Made by a program: the position numbers and the translations under genes
Notes under the pieces: model-generated
What the model saw: the letters and a program-made list of their open reading frames with translations, nothing else
What the model was told of the DNA's origin: nothing
Database searches by the model: none
Source of the DNA: JAOPZW01 sp963707695
GTDB taxonomy: Bacteria > Actinomycetota > Thermoleophilia > Solirubrobacterales > Solirubrobacteraceae
Length of the DNA stretch: 64,000 nt
Reading direction: 5' to 3'
NCBI GenBank assembly: GCA_963707695.1
Contig: CAVPQY010000004.1
Coordinates: 248,001 to 312,000 of the forward strand
In this document: positions 17,234 to 25,438 of the stretch, piece after piece
Layout: each line of letters opens with the position of its first letter
Numbering within the stretch: the stretch's first letter is position 1

Positions 17234-18543
17234 GCTCCACGTCGTGGTGGTCGGCGGCGGCTTCGCAGGCGTCGGCTGCGCCCGCCGGCTGGCGGGGCGG
17301 GACGGCGTCCGCGTCACGCTGATCGACCGGAACAACTACCACCAGTTCCAGCCGCTGCTCTACCAGGTCGCCACCTCGCAGCTGTCCTCCAGCGACGTCG
17401 CGTTCTCCTTGCGCAAGCTCTTCGACGACGACCGCAACGTCGACGTCAAGATGGCGGACGTGGCGTCCGTGGACGCGTCGTCGCGGACCGTGACGACGAC
17501 CGACGGCGCAGCGCTTCGCCGGTGACGCCCTGGTGCTGGCCGCCGGCTCGCAGCCGAACTTCTTCCGCACGCCGGGCTCGCAGGAGCACGCGTTCCCGCT
17601 CTACTCGCTCGACGACGCCCAGCGCCTGCGGTCGCGCATCATCGGCGTGTTCGAGGATGCCGACCGCGATCCCGCGCTGCTGGACGAGGGCGCGCTGAAC
17701 TTCGTGATCGTCGGCGGCGGCGCGACCGGGGTCGAGATCGCCGGGGCGCTCGCCGACCTCGTCGCGGACACGATGAGCGTCGAGTACCGCGACCTCGCCG
17801 TCAGCGCGGCGCAGATCCACATCGTCGATCACGGTCACGCGCTGCTCGCCCCGTTCTCCGAGCATGCCCACGACTACGTGGCCAAGGTGCTCACCCGCAA
17901 GGGCGTGCGCATGCACCTCGGCGTCGCCGTCACCGAGGTGGGTCCAGGACACGTCACGCTCGCCGACGGGACCGTCATCCGCACGCGATGCGTCATCTGG
18001 GGCGGTGGCATCAAGGCGCCGGCCCTGGCCGGCGCGTCGGGTCTGACCCAGGGTCGCGGCGGCCGCATCGGCGTGCTCGACGACCTGTCGGTCGACGGGG
18101 CGCCCGGCATCTACGCCATCGGGGACATGGCCAACATCCCGGCCCCGGATGGCAGCTCGCACCCCCAGCTCGGCTCGGTGGCGCTCCAGAGCGGCGCGTG
18201 GGCCGCCGACAACGTGCTCGCCGATGCCTCGGGGCAGCCGCGCCGGTCGTTCCACTACAAGGACAAGGGCATCATGGCGATGATCGGCCGCGGCGCCGCG
18301 ATCGCCGAGGTCGGGCCGCACCGCCACGAGCTGCACGGCGCGATCGCCCACTCCGCCTGGCTGGGCGTCCACGCCGCGCTGATGACCGGCGTGCACACGC
18401 GCGTCGACGCCTTCATCGAGTGGGCCTCGCAGTCGTTCTCCGGTCACCGCGGACCGCAGGTGCTCGACCGCTCCGGCGCCGCCCGGATCGACTGGGCCGA
18501 TGATGCGACGGAGCCGGCCCCCGCCGCTGCCGTCGGCCCGTGA
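17223..18543 (+). CDS. Type II NADH dehydrogenase-like FAD/NAD(P) oxidoreductase, one frame break
   Basis: About 439 residues after repair. FAD motif VVVGGGFAGVGCARRLA at the N-terminus, then NNYHQFQPLLYQVAT, NAD motif IVGGGATGVEIAGALADL, and the family block GIYAIGDMAN. One extra base near 17505-17511 interrupts DGQRFAGDALVLAAG; removing it restores the family consensus. NDH-2 enzymes transfer electrons from NADH to quinone without proton pumping, which fits the quinol oxidase that follows. The ATG overlaps the end of the GMC gene by 11 bases. Confidence 0.85.
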
Positions 18544-18594
18544 CCACGCCCGGCCTGATCTGAGCATGCGGGCCCGCGAGGCGGCATCACGTCC

Positions 18595-20005
18595 GTGGCG
18601 GCCGAGCCGCTGTCGACAATGGTGATCCTGGTGTCGAACCTGGAGTGGGCGCGGAGCCAGATGGCGTTCACGCTCGGGCTTCCACATCATCCTGGCGTCG
18701 ATCGGCGTCGCGCTCCCGGCGATCATGCTGATCGCCAACTACCGCGGGCTGCGCACGCGACGACGCCGACGCGCTGCTGCTCGCGCGGCGCTGGTCGAAG
18801 GTGGTCGCGGTGACGTTCGCGGTCGGCGCCGTGACGGGCACGGTGCTCTCGTTCGAGTTCGGGCTGCTGTGGCCCGCGTTCACCGGGCGCTTCGGCGAGG
18901 TCTTCGGCGTGCTGTTCGCGATCGAGGGGATCTTCTTCTTCCTCGAGGCGATCTTCGTCGCGATCTACATCTTCGGCTGGAAGCGCCTGAAGCCGTGGAC
19001 GCACTTCTGGGTGGGCGTGCCGATCGTCGATCACCGGGCTCGGCGGCGCGTTCTCGGTCGTGGCGGTCAACTCGTGGATGAACCAGCCGCAGGGCTTCTC
19101 GCCGACGAGCGGGGACGTGACGTCGGTGAAGCCGCTGAAGGTGATCTTCAACCCGGCGGTGCCCTACGAGGTGCCGCACATGATCCTGGCCGCGTACCTC
19201 GTGACCGGGTTCCTCGTCGCGTCGATCTACGCGGTCGGGATGCTCCGGGGCCGGCGCGATCGCTATCCACCGCCTCGGCCTGCTCATCCCGCTGACCGTC
19301 GCGTGCATCGCCACGCCCATCCAGTTCGCGGTCGGGGACTCGGCGGCACGGGCGATCGCCAAGGACCAGCCCGTGAAGTTCGCGGGCATGGAGTGCGTCC
19401 AGCAGACGTCCACTCACGTGACGGAGTACCTCTACGGCCGCTGCACGTCGAGCGGCGTCAAGGGCGGGATCGGCATCCCCGGGTTCGACTCGTTCCTCGT
19501 GGGCTGGAGCACGAGCACGCAGGTGACCGGGCTCGACTCCGTCCCGTCCGACGATCGGCCGCCCGCGAACACGATGCTCCACTGGGCGTTCGACACCATG
19601 GTCGGCATCTGCACGATGCTGATCGCGCTCGGCGCGTGGCTGGCCGTCGTCTGGTGGCGCAAGCGCGACATCCCGCAGACGAAGTGGTTCCTGCGCGGCG
19701 TCGCCGTCTCCGGCCTCGCGGCGGTGGTCGCGCTCGAGTGCGGCTGGATCGTGACCGAGGTCGGGCGCCAGCCGTGGGTCGTCTACAACGTGATGCGGAC
19801 GGAGGACGCCGTCACGCAGGCCAGCGGCGTCTGGGTGACCTTCGTCGCCGTGGTCACGCTCTACGTCGTGCTGGGCGCGGTGCTGGTGATCACGCTCCGG
19901 GCCATGGCGCGGCGGTGGCGCGCGGCGGACGCGCAGGAGGACGACGTGCCCTACGGGCCCGACGACGCCCTGCCGGCGGCCGTCGGGGCGGACGGCGCGC
20001 GGTGA
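18595..20005 (+). CDS. cydA: Cytochrome bd quinol oxidase subunit I, four frame breaks
   Basis: Heme-bearing subunit of the high-oxygen-affinity terminal oxidase. Landmarks: LEWARSQMAFTLG, FHIILASIGVALPA, VVAVNSWMNQPQGF and the hallmark EVGRQPWVVYNVMRTEDAVT. Extra bases near 18676, 18757, 19028 and 19266 shift the frame; deleting one base at each gives a normal protein (for example TLGFHI, RTDDAD, PIVITGLGG, RYHRLG). Four breaks in 600 bases are unusual and might mean real decay or a poor-quality stretch. Start is GTG 18595 or ATG 18619. cydB follows with a four-base overlap. No cydCD assembly genes are present in the window. Confidence 0.85.
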
Positions 20006-21064
20006 GCAGCGCCGACGCGGTCGCGGTCGTCCTGCTCATCGGCGTGACGATGTACGCGGTCTTCGGCGGCGCGGACTTCGGTGCCGGCGTCTGGAGCCTG
20101 CTGGCGGGCGGGAGGGAGGCCGGCCGGCGTCCGCGCGAGCTCATCGACTGGGCGATCGGACCCGTGTGGGAGGCCAACCACGTGTGGCTGATCTTCGTGC
20201 TCGTCGTCCTGTGGACCGGCTTCTCGTCCGCGTTCGAGGCGATCTTCTCGACGTTGTTCATCCCGCTCAGCCTCGCGGCGCTCGGCATCGTCCTGCGCGG
20301 GTCGGGGTTCGCCTTCCACAAGACGGCGCGGCGCACACGGGGCCGGGCGGTGTCCCAGCGGCTCTTCGAGGTGGCGTCGCTGCTGACGCCCTTCTTCATG
20401 GGCACGGCCGTGGGCGCGATCGCGGGCGGCCGCGTGCCGGTGGGCAACGCGGCCGGCGACGCGGTGTCGAGCTGGCTCAACCCGCTCTCGCTCGCGATCG
20501 GCGCGCTCTTCGTCGCCACCGGCGCGTACCTCTCCGCGGTGTTCCTGGTGAGCGATGCGCGGCGCGCCGGGGCGCCGGACCTCGAGCGCTACTTCACCAC
20601 CCGCGCGCTGGGCGCCGCCGTCGTCACGGGCGCGCTCGCGGTCGCTGGGGCTGGTCCTGCTGCGCAGCGACGCGAGGTTCGTCTTCGACGGCCTGACCGG
20701 CGACGGGCTGCCGCTCGTCATCGTGTCCGTGGCCTGCGGCATCGCGGTGCTGGTCCTGCTCCGCCGCCGCGCACGGCGCGGCGCCCGCGTGCTGGCCGCC
20801 GGCGCCGTCACCGCGGTGATCGCGGGCTGGGGCGTCGCCCAGGCCCCCTACCTGCTGCCGCAGGAGCTCACGGTCGCCGAGGCGGCCGCTCCGAGCGCGA
20901 CCCTCACCGGGGTGCTGATCGTCTTCGGCGTCGCCGTCGTGCTCGTGCTGCCGTCGATCGGGCTCCTGTTCACGCTCGTGCAGCGCAACCTGATCGAGGA
21001 GACGGCGCAGCCGTCGCCGCCGCGACCCGACGTGGGGGAGACGCCGACGACGTCCCCCGGCTGA
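20002..21064 (+). CDS. cydB: Cytochrome bd quinol oxidase subunit II, one frame break
   Basis: About 353 residues after repair, with eight to nine hydrophobic helices. Landmarks: MYAVFGGADFGAGVWSLLA, IGPVWEANHVWLIFVLVVLW and FSTLFIPLSLAALGIVLRG. An extra base near 20636-20643 shifts the frame at LASLGLVLLRSDARF. GTG 20002 overlaps the cydA stop. It is the last gene of the zwf-to-cyd plus-strand run; the convergent DUF389 gene ends two bases after its stop. Confidence 0.88.
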
Positions 21065-21066
21065 CG

Positions 21067-21949
21067 CTACCGGGCTCCGCGCCGCAACCGGCGCTGCAGC
21101 GCCAGCGTGCCCGCGGCGCCGACGAGGAGGAACAGGACGTTCAGGGTCGAGGACCGCCAGGGCGCCGGTCGCCTCGCGGGCCTGGCCGAGGCCGAGCGCG
21201 ACGCCGAAGTAGGCGACGGCCGGCAGCGTGGTCACGGAGATCGCGACGCCGACCCCGGCGCTCGCCCGCGTCTCGACCGCGAGCATCCCCGCCACGCCTG
21301 CGAAGAGCGCGACGACGATGGTCTCGTCGCTCACGTGGGCCATGCCGCGCAGCACGGTGTCATGGATGCTGAACCCCGCGGGCAGGAGGTCGACGTGGTC
21401 CAGGAGGAGGGCCAGCAGGGCGGCAAGAAGGCCCGCGACGGCGAGGCCCACGGCGAGCGTCAGGAGCGCTCGGGAGGTGAGCCTGAGGTCCCGGCCGACG
21501 ATGCCGACAGCGGTCGCCGCGATCGGCAGCAGGTCCGGGCTGACCGCCATCGCGCCGACGATGAGGAGTGGATTGCGATCGATGACGCCGTAGCACCCGA
21601 TGACCCCGGCCACCGCCATGAACCCGAGGTAGCGACCGACGAGCCGCGCGTTGGTGCCGGCGACGCCCACGACGTCGGCCCAGACGAGGCTCGAGTCCCT
21701 CCTGCGCCCGCCCAGCTGCCCGACGAGCTCGACGCGGGCCAGGGAGACGTCGGCCGTCGGGACGGCGAGGCGCTCGAGCTCGTCGAGGACGTCGTCGACG
21801 GCGTCATGGGCCACGTCGGCCTGCAGCACCGAGCTCCCGGGCTTGACCGCGCTTATGACCCGGACCTGCGCGGTGCCGGTCATCTCGTCCACGCGCGCAG
21901 CGACGCGCGCGACGAACTCGGATTCCCCGGAGACCCTCAGGTCCAGCAT
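21067..21949 (-). CDS. DUF389 family membrane protein, one frame break
   Basis: About 293 residues after repair. A soluble N-terminal domain with an ACT-like strand pattern (MLDLRVSGESEFVARVAARV) precedes several membrane helices. The family block is VIDRNPLLIVGAMAVSPDLLP. One extra base near 21141-21152 hides the natural C-terminal helix (TLNVLFLLVGAAGTLALQRR, stop at 21067-21069). DUF389 proteins are of unknown function. Palindrome P8 lies 81 bases upstream, shared with the divergent DUF6325 gene. Confidence 0.75.
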
Positions 21950-22030
21950 CCGGTCGACAGCCTGTCCGAGCGCGATGCTCCGCGCCTCATCCGATGCGAG
22001 TGACGTGATCTCCCGGATGCGTCTGATCCG

Positions 22031-22053
22031 GGATCACCTTCATCGGGTGATGC
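22031..22053. promoter_or_regulatory. Palindromic element P8
   Basis: GGATCACC, spacer TTCATC, GGGTGATGC. It lies between divergent starts at 21949 (minus, 81 bases) and 22128 (plus, 74 bases). Confidence 0.7.
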
Positions 22054-22127
22054 GACCCCCCGGCCCGTGATCGACCCTGGGGTGCACGTCGCCGATCGGC
22101 GGCCGCATACGAATGAGAGGGGACCAC

Positions 22128-22673
22128 ATGGCCATCGGACCCGTGCAGCTCCTGGTCCTGGGCTTCTCGCGCCCGGACTTCCACGGCGAGATCATCGAGG
22201 AGCTCGAGCGGCTCCGCGCGAGCGACACGGTGCGCGTCATCGACGCGCTCGCCGTCTACAAGGACGCCGACGGCGAGGTCGAGGTCGAGCACCTCAGCAA
22301 CCTCACCCAGGACGAGGCGATCGAGCTCGGCAGCAAGGTCGGCGCCCTCATCGGGCTCGGCATCGAGGGCGAGGAGGGCTTCGTGGCGGGTGCCGAGGCC
22401 GGCGCCGAGGCGGGCGCCAGCGGCGCCGGCGTCTTCACCGAGGAAGAGGCGTGGGACGTCCTCGAGGAGATCCCCGCGGACTCCGCGGCCGCGCTCGTGC
22501 TCCTCGAGCACCACTGGGCGATCCCGCTGCGCGACGCCATCGTGCGCGCGGGCGGGTTCCGCATCTCCGAGGGGTTCATCAGCCCGCTCGACCTCGTCGA
22601 GATCGGCCTCGTCACGGCCGCGGAGGCGCAGGAGCTGCACGACCTCGGGTCCGGCGCGCCGTCGGGCGCCTGA
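22128..22673 (+). CDS. DUF6325/DUF1269-like protein with glycine-zipper insert
   Basis: 181 residues. The core is GPVQLLVLGFSRPDFHGEII, RASDTVRVIDALAVYKDADG and AAALVLLEHHWAIPLRDAIV; between them sits a Gly/Ala/Glu-rich stretch (residues about 65-103) resembling a glycine zipper. The C-terminus has a helix with IGLVTAAEAQEL. ATG 22128 is chosen because GAGAGGGG lies just upstream; an in-frame ATG at 22113 is less well placed. Function unknown. It leads a two-gene unit with the arginine-rich micro-ORF and is downstream of palindrome P8. Confidence 0.75.
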   Translation: MAIGPVQLLVLGFSRPDFHGEIIEELERLRASDTVRVIDALAVYKDADGEVEVEHLSNLTQDEAIELGSKVGALIGLGIEGEEGFVAGAEAGAEAGASGAGVFTEEEAWDVLEEIPADSAAALVLLEHHWAIPLRDAIVRAGGFRISEGFISPLDLVEIGLVTAAEAQELHDLGSGAPSGA

Positions 22674-22711
22674 ACCCCACCGCACCGTCCCACCACAGCA
22701 AGGAGCAACCC

Positions 22712-22780
22712 ATGTTCGGAGGCCGCAGAGTCGCCCGCCGCACGTCGCGCCGCACCGCCCGGCGCGTCTCGCGCCGCTAG
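22712..22780 (+). CDS. Arginine-rich 22-residue micro-protein
   Basis: ATG 22712 is preceded by AAGGAG at ideal spacing, 38 bases after the DUF6325-like gene, and is followed by a strong hairpin. The product is 22 residues, ten of them Arg, with RR pairs in a near-regular period (MFGG, then RRVARRTSRRTARRVSRR). The sequence resembles the arginine-rich start of SHOCT proteins that follow DUF6325 genes, as at 33478, so it may be a shortened relative. A nucleic-acid or membrane-binding role is possible but unproven. Confidence 0.55.
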   Translation: MFGGRRVARRTSRRTARRVSRR

Positions 22781-22795
22781 CCGGCGCCCGACGGC

Positions 22796-22824
22796 CCCGG
22801 CGGCGGCGTGCAGCCGCCGCCGGG
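22796..22824. terminator. Strong GC hairpin
   Basis: A perfect 12-base stem (CCCGGCGGCGGC paired with GCCGCCGCCGGG) and a five-base loop GTGCA, 15 bases after the micro-ORF stop and before the convergent gene ending at 22925. No U-tract; likely intrinsic or Rho-assisted. Confidence 0.6.
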
Positions 22825-22924
22825 ACGGCGCGCCCCGAGCGACGTGCCCCTCAGGCACGTCCCGAGACGTCGCCCCGCCGCACTCCGCGCGGGATCGCTC
22901 CGCGCCCTCGCGGCCGCGGTGGCC

Positions 22925-23290
22925 TCAGCTGCCCTCCGGCCAGGGCGCGTCGACGTCCTCGACGTCGTAGTCGATCGCGAGCGCCAGCATCGGCGCCGCG
23001 GTGACCAGGCGCGCCGCGCCGACGGCCGGCCCGACGGCGAGGAGGACCCCGACGAGCTCCTCGTCGGTGGCGCCTGCGGCGCGGGCGAGCTCGACCGTCG
23101 ACCGGCACGACACGGTCGCGGCGCCGACCGACAGCAGGGCGCCCAGCCGGACCAGCGCCCGGGTCTTGTCGTCGAGGGAGGCGACGGAGGCGACGGCCGC
23201 CGTGCCGGTGCCCGTGCCGGCGCCGATCGCCGATCGCACCGTCTGCTCGTCGTTGAGGGCGAGCCTCCGGAGGAGCTCGTCGGTCTTCAC
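22925..23290 (-). CDS. Carboxymuconolactone decarboxylase-like (AhpD fold) protein lacking the CxxC pair
   Basis: 121 residues. LDDKTRALVRLGALLSVGAA and ELARAAGATDEELVGVLLAV match the all-helical CMD/AhpD fold. The usual CxxC and downstream His are not kept: a single Cys is followed by Val where His is expected, so peroxidase activity is unlikely. GTG 23290 is chosen for the GGGAGGAG site upstream. Palindrome P9 lies 77 bases from the start. The role may be structural or ligand-binding; this is inference. Confidence 0.75.
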   Translation of the reverse strand: MKTDELLRRLALNDEQTVRSAIGAGTGTGTAAVASVASLDDKTRALVRLGALLSVGAATVSCRSTVELARAAGATDEELVGVLLAVGPAVGAARLVTAAPMLALAIDYDVEDVDAPWPEGS

Positions 23291-23367
23291 TTGGTGGGCT
23301 CCTCCCAGGCCGGGTGTCCCATCGCCCTGCGATCCGTCGCCCCAAGCTAGGTGGGCGCACGCGGGCC

Positions 23368-23392
23368 GGCATCGTCCCATCGGGGTGATGCC
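23368..23392. promoter_or_regulatory. Palindromic element P9
   Basis: Plus-strand GGCATCGTCCC, spacer ATC, GGGGTGATGCC; nearly perfect 11-base arms. It is upstream of the minus-strand gene starting at 23290 (77 bases). Confidence 0.75.
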
Positions 23393-23511
23393 GCGCCGCA
23401 GCGCGGCGCGGTGGTGCGCGCACCCGCAACCGTCGAGCGTGCGCCGCGGCGCCTGCCGGCCGCCCGGGTGGTCAGCCACCCGCGGCATCGGCAGGCTCGG
23501 GACCGCGCGGC

Positions 23512-25356
23512 TCAGCGGACGGCGAGGGGCGCCGGGACGGTGCCCCGGATGGTCGTGCCCTGGTCGGGCGCCGAGATGACGACCAGGGAGCCGCCGATCG
23601 AGCCGAGGCGGTCTCGCAGGTGCTCGAGGCCCGACCCGGCGGAGGCCGAGGCGGTCGCGACCTCGAACCCCGCGCCGTCGTCGGCGACGCGGAACTGGAG
23701 CTCGCCGTCGTCGCCCTCGCACAGCTCGATGGTCACCTCGCTGGCCCCGCGCGCGTGCTTCTCGGCGTTCTGGAGCGCCTCCAGGCAGGCGAAGTACACC
23801 GTCGTCTCGACCTCGGTGGGATAACGGCCGACGCCGTCCGCGTCGACCGTCGTGGAGAGCGCCGCCTGGCGTGCGACGGCGCGCAGCGCGTCGGGGAGAC
23901 CGCGGTCGGTCAGCACGGACGGGTAGACGCCGTGGGCGAGCGCGCGCAGCTCGTCGAGCGCGTGCTCGACGTCGGCACCGAGCCCGGCGACGACCTCGGC
24001 GGCGCGGGGGTCGATCCGCTCGAGTGCCTCGCTCTCGATCGACAGGCGGATCCGCAGGCCGATGAGCCGCTGCTGGGCGCCGTCGTGGAGGTCGCGCTCG
24101 ATGCGCCGCCGGGTCTCGTCGGCGATCGCGATCGTGCGCGAGCGGGAGCTGGCGAGGTCGAGCAGCGACGCGCGCAGGCGGTCGACGAGCCGCCCGTTCT
24201 CGAGCAGCACGAGGGCGTAGGTCGCGGCCGCGCGCAGGATGGCCGGGTCCTGACCGAGCGCCTCGTCGACGACGAGCGCCGCCGCGCGCCCCGACCCCGT
24301 CCGGACCACCGTGGCGCTGCGCCCGGGGCACGCCTCGGGCGGCGGCGCGGGGGCGCCCGTCTCGTCGGTCCAGGGCGCGCCCTCGGCCGACCGCAGGAAC
24401 AGGACCCGGAGGGTGGGATCGTCCAGCGCCTGGCTCAGCCCGCGGCGCAGCTCCAGCGGCGTCGCCTCGGGACCGACGCGCAGCGCGAGTCGCTGGATCG
24501 CCCGGGACGCGCTCGCCTGGCGCGCGACGAGGCCGGCCGCGAAGGCCAGCCCCAGGAACGGCAGGATCAGGAGATACAGCCATCCCGCGATGGCGAGGCC
24601 CGGGCTCCCGGGGTCCAGGGCCCGGGCCAGGTCGTACCCGGCCAGCGCGACGGCCTTGTAGCCCGCCAGGATCACGACGGGGACGAGGGCCACGCGTAGG
24701 AGCGGACCGGCGCTCCTCGCCCGCCGGACGAGGACGACGGTGACCGCGAGCAGGAGCAGCGTGGCGAGGACCTCGCGCAGCGGGCGGATGAGGCCGTCGA
24801 CGATCGCCGGCTGGGACGACGTGACCTGCAGGGCGTTGGCCGGGCAGTCCGTGTCGCACGTCGCCGACCACGGCGTCGGCACCGGGTAGCCGTCGACGAC
24901 GAGCGCGGTGGGGACGTACAAGAGGAGGATCAGGAGCGCCGCGCCCACCGTGAGCCGACGGGCCGCGGGCGTGGCCAGGCGCCCGGACGGGAAGGCGAGC
25001 AGGAGGAAGACGATGCTCGGCTCGACGAGCCAGGCCACGACGCGCCCGACGCTGTAGGCCGTCGGGTCCGACGCCTCGGCCAGCGCCGTCGCCGACCAGA
25101 GCAGGGCGATGACGAGGAGCGCCCGCGCGAAGCGGTCGTCGGCGTTGCGCGCGAGGGCCGTCAGCGCGACCGTCGCCGGCAGCGCGACCATGAGCCCGTG
25201 GACCACGGCGGAGGCGCCGCGGTCGTTCATCGGGGCGTTCTCGACGATGAAGACCACGACCGCGAGGGTCAGCAGGGAGACCATGACGGCGGCGAGGAGC
25301 AGGAGGCGCGCCGGCGCCGCCCTCGTCCCGGCTTTCCGTGCTCGCCTATCGGTCAT
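23512..25356 (-). CDS. Membrane sensor histidine kinase, NarL-system type (HisKA_3)
   Basis: 614 residues. Residues about 15-275 hold seven or eight membrane helices; a soluble GAF-like region follows (about 285-390), then the dimerisation helix with phosphoacceptor H424 in RRIERDLHDGAQQRLIGL, the N-box around EALQNAEKHA (N530) and G-boxes DDGAGF and SGLEHLRDRLGSIGG. Such kinases phosphorylate NarL-type response regulators; two lie at 29064 and 30447. ATG 25356 is preferred over a longer start 20 codons upstream. The signal is unknown. Confidence 0.85.
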   Translation of the reverse strand: MTDRRARKAGTRAAPARLLLLAAVMVSLLTLAVVVFIVENAPMNDRGASAVVHGLMVALPATVALTALARNADDRFARALLVIALLWSATALAEASDPTAYSVGRVVAWLVEPSIVFLLLAFPSGRLATPAARRLTVGAALLILLLYVPTALVVDGYPVPTPWSATCDTDCPANALQVTSSQPAIVDGLIRPLREVLATLLLLAVTVVLVRRARSAGPLLRVALVPVVILAGYKAVALAGYDLARALDPGSPGLAIAGWLYLLILPFLGLAFAAGLVARQASASRAIQRLALRVGPEATPLELRRGLSQALDDPTLRVLFLRSAEGAPWTDETGAPAPPPEACPGRSATVVRTGSGRAAALVVDEALGQDPAILRAAATYALVLLENGRLVDRLRASLLDLASSRSRTIAIADETRRRIERDLHDGAQQRLIGLRIRLSIESEALERIDPRAAEVVAGLGADVEHALDELRALAHGVYPSVLTDRGLPDALRAVARQAALSTTVDADGVGRYPTEVETTVYFACLEALQNAEKHARGASEVTIELCEGDDGELQFRVADDGAGFEVATASASAGSGLEHLRDRLGSIGGSLVVISAPDQGTTIRGTVPAPLAVR

Positions 25357-25438
25357 CGCGCGCGCCCCCAAAGCGTCTGGCGCGACGACGCTACCGCGCC
25401 AGGGGGACGCTGTCACCCGGCCCGGGCGGGCCTGGCGC

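Noticed and set aside
18670..20650. Programmed frameshifting in cydA/cydB
   Set aside because: No slippery sequence is shared, and each break is cured by deleting one base; error or decay is simpler.
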